A DNA stretch of 64,000 bases from CAWKGV01 sp963849305 (GCA_963849305.1 CAWKGV010000022.1:248001-312000), one strand, 5' to 3'. Shown: positions 25,175 to 33,789, counted from the stretch's first letter. Notes: generated by a model not told the origin, from the sequence alone. Translations and numbers: made by a program.

Positions 25175-25981
25175 ATGCTCGATATGACCGGCAAGATTGC
25201 GATCGTCACCGGGGCCGGCTCGGTCGGGCCGGGCTGGGGCAACGGCAAGGCCACCGCGACCTTGCTCGCGCGTCAGGGCGCCTCGGTGTTCCTCGTGGAC
25301 ATCGACGAGGCGGCGGCCGAGGAAACCCACGGCATGATCGCGCGCGAGGGTGGCACCAGCACCGTGCATCGCTGCGACATGCTGAACGCGGCAGAGGTGC
25401 AAGCGATGGTGCAAGCCTGCCGCGACCGATTCCAGCGCATCGACGTGCTGGTGAATAATGTCGGCGGCTCGGCCCCGGGCGACCCGGTGAGCATGTCCGA
25501 GGACGTCTGGGATCGTCAGATCGACTTTAATCTGAAAACCGTGTTTCTCGGCTGCAAATACGCGCTCCCGGTGATGGAGGCCCAGGGCCGGGGCGTGATC
25601 GTCAACATCTCCTCGGTCGCGGGGCTGCGCAATGACGGGCATGGCGGTCGGGTGCATGTGGCCTACAGCGCGAGCAAGGCGGCGGTGATCCAGTTCACCC
25701 GTTCGACCGCGGGCGCCTACGTGAAAAAGGGCATCCGCTGCAACACCGTGGTTCCGGGGTTGATGCACACGCCGCTGGTCGAGCATCGCCTCGCGCGCAC
25801 CGTGGGCGGCGACGATGCGGCGGCGCTGATCGCCAGCCGCAACGCGCGCACGCCGCTGGGTCGGATGGGAACCGCCTGGGACGTGGCGCACGCGGTCCTG
25901 TTCCTCGCTTCCGAGGAGGCCAACTACATCACCGGCACCGAGATCATCGTGGACGGCGGGCTGATCCTGGCCTCGCCTTAA
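25175..25981 (+). CDS. Short-chain dehydrogenase/reductase
   Basis: 268 residues, a classical SDR. The cofactor loop is expanded (VTGAGSVGPGWGNGKA, about 11-25), compared with the usual TGxxxGIG, seen in a subset of SDRs. NNVGG and the catalytic Ser (VNISSVAG) and YxxxK (VAYSASKAAVIQF) are present, as is the C-terminal YITGTEIIVDGG. It oxidises or reduces an alcohol or ketone with NAD(P). It is followed 16 bases later by a carboxymuconolactone-decarboxylase-family gene, so a shared catabolic pathway for a ring or lactone compound is plausible. Confidence 0.92.
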   Translation: MLDMTGKIAIVTGAGSVGPGWGNGKATATLLARQGASVFLVDIDEAAAEETHGMIAREGGTSTVHRCDMLNAAEVQAMVQACRDRFQRIDVLVNNVGGSAPGDPVSMSEDVWDRQIDFNLKTVFLGCKYALPVMEAQGRGVIVNISSVAGLRNDGHGGRVHVAYSASKAAVIQFTRSTAGAYVKKGIRCNTVVPGLMHTPLVEHRLARTVGGDDAAALIASRNARTPLGRMGTAWDVAHAVLFLASEEANYITGTEIIVDGGLILASP

Positions 25982-25997
25982 TCGAAGGGAGAAGACC

Positions 25998-26564
25998 ATG
26001 AGCGAGCCCCGTTTCAGCGAACTCACGCCCGAGGCGATGACGCCGGAGCAGCGGCGCGTGGCGGACCAGATCCAGTCGGGGCCGCGCGGGGCCGGTCTGC
26101 GCGGTCCGTTCAACGCGTTGCTGCGCAGCCCGGAGCTGGCGGACCACGTGCAGAAAGTCGGAGAATACGTCCGGTTCAAAAGCTCGATCCCGGCGCGGCT
26201 GAATGAGCTGGCGATCATCGTCGCCGGGCGGAAATGGACGGCGCAGGACCAGTTCTACGCGCACCGTCGGCTCGCCCTCCAGGCCGGACTGAAGCCCGAG
26301 ATCACGGATGCGGTCGCCGAAGGCCGGCGGCCCGAGGGGATGCAGCAGGACGAGGCGGTTGTTTATGATTTCGCCACCGAGCTGCTGGAGACCGGCCAGG
26401 TTTCGGATGCAAGCTATCAGTCTGTGCTGGACAAGTTTGGCGAACGGGGCGTGATCGATCTCGTGGGTGCGGTCGGCTATTACAGCCTGGTGTCGCTGGT
26501 CCTGAACGTGGCCCGCGTGCAGCTTCCCCCAGGCGAGAAGTCGCCGCTGAAACCGCTGCGCTGA
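25998..26564 (+). CDS. Carboxymuconolactone decarboxylase family protein
   Basis: 188 residues of the AhpD-like all-helical fold: RGPFNALLRSPELADHVQKVGEYVRFKSSIPARLNELAIIVAGRKWTAQDQFYAHRRLALQAGL is the CMD core. There is no cysteine in the protein, so it cannot act like the CxxC peroxidase AhpD. A decarboxylase or lactonase-type role fits better. AAGGGAGAAG precedes the ATG. It forms a pair with the SDR gene. Confidence 0.88.
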   Translation: MSEPRFSELTPEAMTPEQRRVADQIQSGPRGAGLRGPFNALLRSPELADHVQKVGEYVRFKSSIPARLNELAIIVAGRKWTAQDQFYAHRRLALQAGLKPEITDAVAEGRRPEGMQQDEAVVYDFATELLETGQVSDASYQSVLDKFGERGVIDLVGAVGYYSLVSLVLNVARVQLPPGEKSPLKPLR

Positions 26565-26592
26565 GGTCGTGAATGGAGGCCAAGCCACTTCT

Positions 26593-26613
26593 CCCCTCCC
26601 CTTGCGGGAGGGG
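26593..26613. repeat. CCCCTCCC-CTTGC-GGGAGGGG inverted repeat
   Basis: Perfect eight-base arms (26593-26600 and 26606-26613) around CTTGC, between convergent genes. It has the same design as 54131-54144 and is related to 3853-3872. Such intergenic elements are common in proteobacteria and could act as a bidirectional terminator here. Confidence 0.65.
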
Positions 26614-26651
26614 GCCGGGGGGAGGGGTCGGGCACGGCGATACGCGCGCTC

Positions 26652-27953
26652 TCAAACGTGATCCGAGTTATAGATGACCGTGCCGACATTGTTGGAGGCG
26701 GTGGCCAGCGCGGCTCCGCTCAGCCCGCCAAGCGCCGTGCCGAGATTCGTGCCGAGCGTGTTATACGCCTGCAAATTCGCCGTGCCGCTCTGCGCGTACC
26801 CGATCGCCCCGAACAGCACCTCGAACTCCACCCCATCAGCCGAGGGGCCGAATGCCGCCCCGGTGCTGCTGGCCAGTCCGTCGATCGCCGCGCCGACTTG
26901 CGCCGGGGTGCCGGCCGGATCGGTCAGTCCCTCGAACAGTTGCGCGGTCGCCGCGACGGCATCATCGCCGCCCGGAGCGGCGCCGAGGAAGGTCATGAGG
27001 CTGTCCAGATAGAGGGTCGCGGTGTTGATCTGCGTTTGCTCGGCTGGGCTCGTCAGGTCGGCGCCCGTCTGCTGCGCGTCCGCGGCGCTCCAGAGGAAAA
27101 ACGCATCCCCGGCGACTTGGCCCGAGGTGACGGGGTTCGCCATGAAGGCGCCGGCATTCTCCGCATTGGCGAGATAGTTTGGATTTGTGGTCTGAAATCC
27201 CAAAGCGTTCATCAAGCTGATGTCGTTTTGGGAAACCGGCGCGTCGGTACCCGGAGGCAGGTCGGCGTCGAAGGAATCAGGGGGTGTTCCGGCGGCCCAA
27301 TCACCATAATCCGATTGGGTGTCGAAATTGCCAAGATTCGTGTTGCCGCCATCCATGGAAAAATACGAGGGCTGGCCAGCCGTACCCAACACGCCCGCCG
27401 AGGAATAACGGAACAAATCCATGGGTGTATACTGGCCGGGCGGCAATCCCGGACCGTCGAACCGGCCCAGCGCATGGGTCAGTTCATGCTCGGCCACGCC
27501 GACGAGATCGTAGCTATTCGCCGTCAGCTCGCTGGGGTCGTATGCCCAGGAAACGCCGGACGAGAAGCCGACTGAACCGTCGTCGCCCGAATTCGTATCG
27601 GACAAACCCAAGGCTTTCGCCTCGGCGGAAGCGATGTCGAAAGTGCCCCCGTCGGTCGGATCGGTGGCGGGCAGACTATCCAATGCCGCCTGGTCCGCCG
27701 GCGAGGTGGTGTTGGCCAGCAAGTCGCTCTTGAGCTGCGAATATGACTGGAAATCGGAGATGACGGGGCCTCCGGTACCCAGGTCATCGTGTGAAAGCGG
27801 ACTACCGCCGTCTTCTCCCCAGCCGACATCGATCGTGACCGTGATGTTGTTGGCGATGAGTTGGTCAAGATAGCTGGCGGCCTCCTGGATCGCGGTCTCG
27901 AACCCCACGGGCGCCGAGGCAACACTATGGTCAAAGCTCAGGTTGATTTCCAT
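26652..27953 (-). CDS. NF038122-type zinc metalloprotease
   Basis: About 433 residues from ATG 27953; a start eight codons earlier is possible. The zinc-binding HExxH is in LVGVAEHELTHALGRFDG, a metzincin-like pattern. Acidic, Gly/Ser/Asn-rich text around it (SSGVSWAYDPSELTANSYD, MDLFRYSSAG, FSMDGGNTNLGNFDTQSDYGDW) resembles secreted peptidases of this family. There is no classical signal peptide, and a Leu/Ala-rich C-terminal domain of about 150 residues follows, consistent with type I-like export, although no RTX repeats are seen. The substrate is unknown. Composition is slightly less GC-rich than neighbours. Confidence 0.75.
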   Translation of the reverse strand: MEINLSFDHSVASAPVGFETAIQEAASYLDQLIANNITVTIDVGWGEDGGSPLSHDDLGTGGPVISDFQSYSQLKSDLLANTTSPADQAALDSLPATDPTDGGTFDIASAEAKALGLSDTNSGDDGSVGFSSGVSWAYDPSELTANSYDLVGVAEHELTHALGRFDGPGLPPGQYTPMDLFRYSSAGVLGTAGQPSYFSMDGGNTNLGNFDTQSDYGDWAAGTPPDSFDADLPPGTDAPVSQNDISLMNALGFQTTNPNYLANAENAGAFMANPVTSGQVAGDAFFLWSAADAQQTGADLTSPAEQTQINTATLYLDSLMTFLGAAPGGDDAVAATAQLFEGLTDPAGTPAQVGAAIDGLASSTGAAFGPSADGVEFEVLFGAIGYAQSGTANLQAYNTLGTNLGTALGGLSGAALATASNNVGTVIYNSDHV

Positions 27954-28070
27954 GTGATCCCTGCGTTCGATCGCCAATCATCTCCCACGATCGGCATGTG
28001 CTCGGCCAGAACAATATCGCGCAACAGGGGCTCTGTATAAATCCGATATGATCGCCGCAACGGCGCCGGC

Positions 28071-28466
28071 TCAGGCGACCCGCAGCCCCAGATGCTGTTC
28101 CATTGGACCAAAATCCTTGTCCTCATGAAGCAGGGTATGACCGTGTCGCAAGCAGAATGTGCCGATGATGAGATGGGTCGTTTTTCTGATCGTGATGCCG
28201 AGCCGACGCAGTGAGCGATAATGCCGCGCAGCATCGACCGCGGTCCGGTCATCCAGCATCCGCACCACCCGGAATTGTCGGATGTCGTTTTCGATCCGCG
28301 TGGCAAGGGCCTCATCGCGCGCACCTAGCAGGATTTCGAGAAGCACCAGATCGCCCACCGCGATCTCATCGGAATCTTGGTCGATCGCGGCCCGGAGCTT
28401 GGCGACGGCCCTGGTTTCCTGGCCGCGGAGGTGGGCGATCCATACCGAGCTGTCGACGACGATCAT
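28071..28466 (-). CDS. vapC: VapC-family PIN-domain toxin with a substituted acidic residue
   Basis: 131 residues of PIN-domain fold. Acidic positions Asp5 (MIVVDSSVWIAHLRG) and Glu44 (GDLVLLEILLGAR) are present, as is the C-terminal LLHEDKDF. The conserved Asp expected in RKT-x-D-x-IIGTFC is His98 (RKTTHLIIGTFC); its codon CAT differs from GAT by one base. PIN RNases need this acidic cluster for Mg2+ binding, so the toxin may be weakened or dead. The start overlaps the vapB stop (ATGA). Confidence 0.92.
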   Translation of the reverse strand: MIVVDSSVWIAHLRGQETRAVAKLRAAIDQDSDEIAVGDLVLLEILLGARDEALATRIENDIRQFRVVRMLDDRTAVDAARHYRSLRRLGITIRKTTHLIIGTFCLRHGHTLLHEDKDFGPMEQHLGLRVA

Positions 28467-28654
28467 CCGCCCTCTCGCATCGCGTCCAGATCGTCCCAGC
28501 CAAGCCCCCGCATGTCTCGAAAAGCCCGTCGTTGACGATAGGAGCGAATGAGATGCCGCAGGGCCTCCTCGACGGTCGCCTTCTTCGAGCGCAGACCCGA
28601 GGCCTCCATGGCCTCGGCCATCAAATCGTCATCAATGTCGATGTTAGTCCGCAT
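28463..28654 (-). CDS. vapB: VapB-family antitoxin
   Basis: 63 residues from ATG 28654, preceded by GGGAGCGGGG. An N-terminal ribbon-helix-helix-like DNA-binding segment (MRTNIDIDDDLMAEAMEASGLRSKKATVEEALRHLIR) is followed by a short toxin-binding tail rich in Arg and Trp (FRDMRGLGWDDLDAMREGG). This is the classic VapB type paired with PIN toxins. It neutralises VapC and represses the operon, probably through the dyad at 28679-28699. Confidence 0.92.
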   Translation of the reverse strand: MRTNIDIDDDLMAEAMEASGLRSKKATVEEALRHLIRSYRQRRAFRDMRGLGWDDLDAMREGG

Positions 28655-28678
28655 CCCCGCTCCCTGGAGATGTGTAGC

Positions 28679-28699
28679 AGGTGTGTTGCTTATACACCT
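28679..28699 (-). promoter_or_regulatory. vapBC promoter and operator dyad
   Basis: AGGTGT (28679-28684) and ACACCT (28694-28699) form a perfect inverted repeat. On the minus strand the spacer contains TATAAG, a good -10 element, about 25 bases before vapB. VapB-VapC binding here would block the promoter. Confidence 0.55.
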
Positions 28700-28861
28700 T
28701 GGGGGTAGGCTGGTCGCAATCAACCTCGGTAAATCTCTACAAGGCAAGCTCACGCCGCTGTCGGCTGGGGAGTCTGCTCTTCCTCGCCTTGCGGGCGGCG
28801 GCCGGCGAGAGGGGGCGTGCAGCGTCCGAATATCGGAGCATTGGCATTACCCGGCCCGCAA

Positions 28862-29728
28862 TCACCCCGCCTGGGCCGTCTGCACTGCCTGCTCCAGCTC
28901 CTGGAAGGTCGGCATATGCGCGTTCGGCACCATCTTGCGCCCGGACTCGACGCTCACCTGCGGCGCATTGCCGTGCAGATGCGTCACCAGCACGGCGCGG
29001 ATCACCTCGTAGTATTTCGCCTCTTCCTCCACTACCGCCTTGAGCCGCGCCGCGAACGGCCCGGCCAGCCCGTAGGCGAGCAGCACGCCCAAGAAGGTTC
29101 CGGTCAGCGCGCCGGCGATCATGCCGCCCAGCACCGCCGGCGGCTGGTCGATATGCGCCATGGTCTTGATCACGCCCAGCACGGCCGCGACGATGCCGAG
29201 CGCCGGCAACCCGTCCGCCATCGTTTGCAGGGCGTGCGCGCCGTGCAACTCCTCGTTCAAGGTCTTGCGCAACTCGCGCGCCATCACGTCCTCGATCTGG
29301 TTGGGATCATCAGCGTTCATTCCCACCATCCGCAAATAGTCGCAGATCATCGAGCGCGCGAAGCGGTTGGCCAGCACCTTGGGGAACCGCTGGAACGTGC
29401 CGCTCTCCTCGGGGCTCTCGATATGCGGCTCGACCGCCATCGCGCCCTTGGTGCTGGCCAGGCGCACCAGCAAAAAGAGCAGGCTCAGCAGCTCGACATA
29501 CTCGACCTTCTTGAACGCCGAGCCCCTGAGCGCCTTGCCGATGCCGCTCAGAGTATGCTTGACCTCGTGCAGACTGTTGGCCATCACGAACGTTCCGGCT
29601 GCGGCGCCCCCGATCGTGATCAGTTCGAACGGCAGCGATCCGAGCAGCGCCTTCATGCTGCCGCCCTCGACGACATAAGTCCCGAAGACGCAGACCAGCA
29701 CGAACCCAAGACCGCCCAGCGTCAGCAT
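28862..29728 (-). CDS. motA: Flagellar motor stator protein MotA
   Basis: 288 residues, four membrane segments with a large cytosolic loop between the second and third. Signatures are the N-terminal GGLGFVLVCVFGTYVVEGGSMKALLGSLPFELITIGGAAAGTFVMAN, the loop with RFARSMICDYLRMVGMNADDPNQIEDVMARELR, and the MADGLPALGIVAAVLGVIKTM-AHIDQPPAVLGGMIAGALTGTFLGVLLAYGLAGPFAARL pore region. With MotB it forms the proton-driven stator. It lies ten bases downstream of motB, the reverse of the usual order. Confidence 0.96.
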   Translation of the reverse strand: MLTLGGLGFVLVCVFGTYVVEGGSMKALLGSLPFELITIGGAAAGTFVMANSLHEVKHTLSGIGKALRGSAFKKVEYVELLSLLFLLVRLASTKGAMAVEPHIESPEESGTFQRFPKVLANRFARSMICDYLRMVGMNADDPNQIEDVMARELRKTLNEELHGAHALQTMADGLPALGIVAAVLGVIKTMAHIDQPPAVLGGMIAGALTGTFLGVLLAYGLAGPFAARLKAVVEEEAKYYEVIRAVLVTHLHGNAPQVSVESGRKMVPNAHMPTFQELEQAVQTAQAG

Positions 29729-29738
29729 GGCGTGGCCG

Positions 29739-30863
29739 TCACCGCCCCGCCTGAGCCTGGGTCTGAGGCGTCGCCGTCTGAGTGCCTCGGAGCAGCACGA
29801 TCGCGATGCGCCGGTTGGCCGGCGCGAGCGGCTGCGCCGGCAGCAGCAGATCGTGGTCGGCGTGCCCGGTCACGTCGCGGATGCGCCGGTCGCCGAGCCC
29901 GGCCTCGATCAGCATTCGCCGGGCCGCGTTGGCGCGCTCGGCCGACAGCTCCCAGTTCGTGCGTTCGGGGCCCGGATAGGGCGCGGCGTCGGTGTAGCCC
30001 GAGATCGCGATCTGCTCGGTCAGGCCGGCGATCACCGGGGCGATCTTCTGGATCAGCAGCCGCGCCCGCTCGTTCGGCGCGGCCGAGCCGGTGGCGAACA
30101 TGGCCTGCCGCTCCTGGTCGAGCAGTTGCAGCCGCAAGCCCTCCGGCGTGACATCCACCGCCAGTTGCCCGGCGAGGCCCGCCAGGGCGGGATCACGCCG
30201 CAGCGCCTCCTTGATCTGCTCGGCCGCGCGCGAAAGGCTTTGCTGCTCGCGCGCCGCAGCATCGAAGCCAGGCTTTTCCGGCCGGGACGGCGGTCCGCTC
30301 GCCGCCGGTTTGGGCATAGTCGGGGCTGGAGCAACCGACGCGGCCGCTTGAGCCCGCGCCGGCATCGGCGGAGCGGATGTGACATCGCGCCGGGCCGAAC
30401 CGCCCCCTGCCGTTTCCGCTTTCCCTTGGGCCTGGCCGGCCCGATGCTCGAAGCCGTTCGCGTGGTCACCCTCGGAATGCGTGGTGGCCGCCGAGCCGGG
30501 GTCGGTGTCGTCCGTCTCTTGCTCGGTCGGGGGCTCCCGGCCCGCGACGATCTGCACCGCTCCGCGGTCGGAGGCGAGCGCCCCGTTGGTGAAGGCCGTG
30601 TGACCTCCGAACGGCTGGCCGGTGCCGGAGGAGGCGTGGCTCATCAGGTTACTCGGGCTGAAATAGTCCGCGAGTCCCTTGCGCTGGTCCTCGGTCGTGG
30701 CGTTGAGCAGCCACATGAGCAGGAAGAACGCCATCATCGCGGTTACGAAATCGGCGTACGCGACCTTCCAGGCGCCGCCGTGATGCGCGGGCGCGGCCGG
30801 CTCCTCCCGCCGGATCACGGGGGAGGATTTGGTCTTGTCCTTCGTGCCGCGCCTGGCCTGCAT
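29739..30863 (-). CDS. motB: Flagellar motor protein MotB
   Basis: 374 residues. One N-terminal membrane helix contains the proton-carrying Asp38 (WKVAYADFVTAMMAFFLLMWLL). A plug-like segment (TEDQRKGLADYFSPSNL) and a long low-complexity linker rich in Ala, Pro and Gly follow. The C-terminal OmpA-like peptidoglycan-binding domain (ISGYTDAAPYPGPERTNWELSAERANAARRMLIEAGL) anchors the stator to the wall. The linker is longer than in E. coli MotB (308 residues). It is the first gene of the motB-motA pair. Confidence 0.95.
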   Translation of the reverse strand: MQARRGTKDKTKSSPVIRREEPAAPAHHGGAWKVAYADFVTAMMAFFLLMWLLNATTEDQRKGLADYFSPSNLMSHASSGTGQPFGGHTAFTNGALASDRGAVQIVAGREPPTEQETDDTDPGSAATTHSEGDHANGFEHRAGQAQGKAETAGGGSARRDVTSAPPMPARAQAAASVAPAPTMPKPAASGPPSRPEKPGFDAAAREQQSLSRAAEQIKEALRRDPALAGLAGQLAVDVTPEGLRLQLLDQERQAMFATGSAAPNERARLLIQKIAPVIAGLTEQIAISGYTDAAPYPGPERTNWELSAERANAARRMLIEAGLGDRRIRDVTGHADHDLLLPAQPLAPANRRIAIVLLRGTQTATPQTQAQAGR

Positions 30864-31022
30864 CCGTCCGCTCTGCCACCGACCGGGCGCAGAGTGCCGG
30901 GGGATGTTTAACCGCGCGTTAGCCGGCGTGGCATGGCCTTGCGGCCGTCCCGCGAAGCAACGATATTGCGCGCTTCCGCCCCGCCGTGAAACTTACCAGC
31001 CAAAGCGCGACCAACCAGCCGC

Positions 31023-31508
31023 ATGAAGATCACCTCCCCCCAGACGCCGCAGCCGCAACTGGACGGCATCGACCGCCGCATCCTAGCCGAGCTGCAAACC
31101 GATGGCCGGATGACCAATGTCGAGCTGGCCCGGCGCGCCGGCATCTCGGCCCCGCCCTGCCTGCGCCGCGTCCGCCGGCTGGAGGAGGCGGGTGTGATCC
31201 GCGGCTATCACGCCGACCCCGACCCGCAAAAACTCGGTTGGGAAATCACCTTCTTCGCCATCGTCGGACTCGACAGCCAAAAGGAGACCGTGCTCTCCGC
31301 CTTCGAGGAGCTAATCGGGAAGTGGCCGGAAGTGCGGGAGTGCCACATGATCCGTGGCGGCGGCGACTTCCTGCTCAAGCTCGTGGCGCGCGACACGGCC
31401 CAGGAAAACGCGCTCACCCAGAGCCTGACCGGCCTGCCGTCAGTGAGCCGGGTCCAGACCCTGCAAACCATCCGCTCGAGCCGCGTGCTCGCCGGCGTGC
31501 CGTTCTGA
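31023..31508 (+). CDS. Lrp/AsnC-family transcriptional regulator
   Basis: 161 residues. The N-terminal winged HTH reads LDGIDRRILAELQTDGRMTNVELARRAGISAPPCLRRVRRLEEAGVIRGYHA (about 10-63). The C-terminal ligand-binding RAM domain follows (ITFFAIVGL, VRECHMIRGGGDFLLKLVARD). Members sense amino acids or related small molecules. It is divergent from motB across about 160 bases, so its operator may also lie there. The effector is not predictable. Confidence 0.93.
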   Translation: MKITSPQTPQPQLDGIDRRILAELQTDGRMTNVELARRAGISAPPCLRRVRRLEEAGVIRGYHADPDPQKLGWEITFFAIVGLDSQKETVLSAFEELIGKWPEVRECHMIRGGGDFLLKLVARDTAQENALTQSLTGLPSVSRVQTLQTIRSSRVLAGVPF

Positions 31509-31634
31509 TGCGGGACGCCTGAGGCCGCCGGCACCCGCTCCGCGTCGGAGATGCCGACAGGCGCCTTTCTCGCTGGCGACACATGGGGCTGTGACAGGCC
31601 CCGCCGGGGCAGGGCTTGGCGGACTCGCTCGCTC

Positions 31635-32258
31635 TCATTCATCGCCTGGCGCTTCGCCGAGTGCGAGATCTCGATCGACGCCGCGTGGGATTACGAAGTA
31701 CGCCACGACGAGCAAATAAAGCCCGAAGCTCAAAAGCGGAGCGACGAGCGCGGTCAGCATCGCTATGGCGTACGCAGCCAGTCCAAGACGAAATGCGATC
31801 ACGGTCTGCCGGATCGCCGCTTCGGTGACATCGCGGCGAAAGGCTCGACTGCGAACGAGGTGCAGGATCAGCAGGTTGTAAATGCTTGCGGAAGTCGTGA
31901 GCGTCAGACCATACAAGAAAGTTGAGGGACGCATCGAGGGATATGACCCGAGCGTCGAGGTCGCGAACGGAATGAACGCGGTAACGCCTAGGAGCATGAG
32001 ATTGAGGAAGACCGTGGTGCGGTCGATGCTGCCGACGAGGCGAAAAACCGCGTGGTGGTTCTGCCACATCAGGCCGATCACCGCGAAGCTGAGCGCGTAG
32101 GCGAGAAGGTTCGGCCAAAGGTGCAGCAGCGCCTGCGTGAGCTGCGCTTCGGTTGGCGGCGGGTTCTTGAAGTCGGGTAAAATGATGCTGAGGACCAAGA
32201 GCGTAATCGCGAAGGCGAAGACCCCGTCGGAAAATGCCTCAAACCGCGCCTTGTTCAT
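31635..32258 (-). CDS. TMEM175-like potassium channel family protein (DUF1211)
   Basis: 207 residues with six hydrophobic segments. The defining N-terminal RFEAFSDGVFAFAITLLVLSI (about 4-24) provides the FSD motif and pore-lining helix of the TMEM175 family, whose bacterial members form K+-permeable tetramers. Start ATG 32258 is clear. It lies 23 bases downstream of dgoA on the same strand and may be read through from the dgo operon, though no functional link is obvious. Confidence 0.88.
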   Translation of the reverse strand: MNKARFEAFSDGVFAFAITLLVLSIILPDFKNPPPTEAQLTQALLHLWPNLLAYALSFAVIGLMWQNHHAVFRLVGSIDRTTVFLNLMLLGVTAFIPFATSTLGSYPSMRPSTFLYGLTLTTSASIYNLLILHLVRSRAFRRDVTEAAIRQTVIAFRLGLAAYAIAMLTALVAPLLSFGLYLLVVAYFVIPRGVDRDLALGEAPGDE

Positions 32259-32281
32259 TCCACGCGTTACCGGTCGCGCAT

Positions 32282-32914
32282 TTACACTGCCAGCGCCGCC
32301 ATCAGCGCCCGCGCCTTCGCGCTAACGGTCTCGGCGTCGTCGCCCGGCCGGTAGATCGCCGAGCCGATGCCGAACCCGGCGGCTCCGGCGTCGCGCCAGA
32401 CCGCCAGGTTGCCCGCATCGATGCCGCCCACCGGCAAAAGCCTGGTGCCTGGCGGCAGGACCGCGCGCAGCGCCCGCAGCACCGCCGGGCTCGCGGCTTC
32501 CGCCGGAAACAGCTTCAACGCGTCGGCGCCGGCGGCGAGCAGCGCGAACGCCTCGGCTGGCGTGAAGAAGCCGGGCACGGCGAGCAACCCGTGTGCCTTG
32601 GCCGCGCACACCACCGCCGGATCGGCATGGGGCGTGACGATCAGCCTGCCGCCGGCATCGGCGATCGCCGCCACATCGGCAGCCGACATCACGGTGCCGC
32701 CGCCGATCAGCAGCCGCTCGCCGAATTCGCGGGCCAGGACCGCGATGCTCTCCAACGGGCGCGGCGAATTGAGCGGCACTTCCACGATCGCGATGCCGGC
32801 CGCCTCCAGCGCCGCGCCGATCGCGCCCACCTGTTCGGGGCTCACCCCGCGCAGGATCGCCACCAGCGGGCAGCGTTCCAGCCAGGGCGCCAGGTCCAAG
32901 CCGGTCAGGTCCAT
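32282..32914 (-). CDS. dgoA: 2-dehydro-3-deoxy-6-phosphogalactonate aldolase
   Basis: 210 residues, a class I aldolase of the KDPG/KDPGal family. It splits 2-dehydro-3-deoxy-6-phosphogalactonate into pyruvate and glyceraldehyde 3-phosphate. VAILRGVSPEQ, the Glu in IVEVPLNSPRP, IGGGTVMS, the TPHADP segment and the Schiff-base Lys in GADALKLFPAE are all visible. The start overlaps the end of dgoK by ten bases. With dgoK it forms the lower De Ley-Doudoroff branch for galactonate; no dehydratase (dgoD) is present in the window. Confidence 0.93.
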   Translation of the reverse strand: MDLTGLDLAPWLERCPLVAILRGVSPEQVGAIGAALEAAGIAIVEVPLNSPRPLESIAVLAREFGERLLIGGGTVMSAADVAAIADAGGRLIVTPHADPAVVCAAKAHGLLAVPGFFTPAEAFALLAAGADALKLFPAEAASPAVLRALRAVLPPGTRLLPVGGIDAGNLAVWRDAGAAGFGIGSAIYRPGDDAETVSAKARALMAALAV

Positions 32915-33789
32915 CCCGCGTTCGCCCCGATCAGCGCCAGCCCACGCGCCGCGGCATCCCCGTTCAGCCGCTCGGCCAAGCCGCCGCAGACCTCGATCGC
33001 GCGCACATAGAGCGTGGCAAGCTCCGGCGCGCCGACCACATGCACGACATGCCCCGTCGGCACCCTCGCGAGTGCCGCGCGCACCTCATGCCCAATCAGC
33101 AGGCCGGAGAGGTAGGAGGCGCCGCCCGCCTCGTCGAGCCGGCGGGTGAGCGCCAGCGCGCGCACGCCGAACAGATGATGCAGCAGGCCGCCCGGCTCGC
33201 CCGCGCGCGCCACCCCGGCATCGAACGCGGCCGGGTCGCTGGGGCCCTCGCGCATGGTCCGGCTCAGGATCGTCTGGGCGCGCAGCGCGGCAAACGCCTC
33301 TCCGGTCAGATACGTGGAGAAACCGACGATCCGCCCGCCCTCGATATGCGCCCATTTCGAATGACTGCCCGGCAGGCAGGCGCAGCTTTTGCCGTTCACC
33401 TGCGCCAGCACCCCGACCACCTGGGTTTCCTCGCCGCGCATCACCTCGGGCACGCCGGCCTCGTCGAACGCGGACAGTCCGGGCACGAGCTTCACCTCCG
33501 CCCAATCGAACGGCACGTCGATCAGCGCGCCGGCGATCTCCGCCGGTCCGGCGGGGCAGGGGAGGTAGGGTGCCTCGATCCAGCCCTGGCGGCTGCCGAT
33601 CATGCCGGAGAGCAGGACATGCCGCTCGCCGGCGGCCAGCCACGGCCCGATCTCCTCGCGCAAGGTGTCGGCGAAGCGCCCGTCCTTGACCATCAGGATG
33701 CCGCGCGGCCCGCTGCGGCGGTCGCGGATGCCGCCGCGCCCAAGGCGGAAGGCGCGAAAACTGCTGGTGCCCCAATCAACGCCGATCAT
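32905..33789 (-). CDS. dgoK: 2-dehydro-3-deoxygalactonokinase
   Basis: 294 residues from ATG 33789, chosen because MIGVDWGTSSFRAFRL is the family N-terminus with the phosphate-1 loop of the ASKHA fold. Further matches are LLSGMIGSRQGWIEAPYLPCPA, CACLPGSHSKWAHIEGGRIVGFSTYLTGE and the C-terminal LIGANAGW. It phosphorylates 2-dehydro-3-deoxygalactonate at O6 before DgoA cleavage. The frame is open 38 codons further upstream without a better start. Confidence 0.92.
   Translation of the reverse strand: MIGVDWGTSSFRAFRLGRGGIRDRRSGPRGILMVKDGRFADTLREEIGPWLAAGERHVLLSGMIGSRQGWIEAPYLPCPAGPAEIAGALIDVPFDWAEVKLVPGLSAFDEAGVPEVMRGEETQVVGVLAQVNGKSCACLPGSHSKWAHIEGGRIVGFSTYLTGEAFAALRAQTILSRTMREGPSDPAAFDAGVARAGEPGGLLHHLFGVRALALTRRLDEAGGASYLSGLLIGHEVRAALARVPTGHVVHVVGAPELATLYVRAIEVCGGLAERLNGDAAARGLALIGANAGWT

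Noticed and set aside
29739..30863. MotB as a generic OmpA-family protein
   Set aside because: The YADFVTAMMAFFLLMWLL helix with its Asp and the adjacent motA make MotB the clear call.
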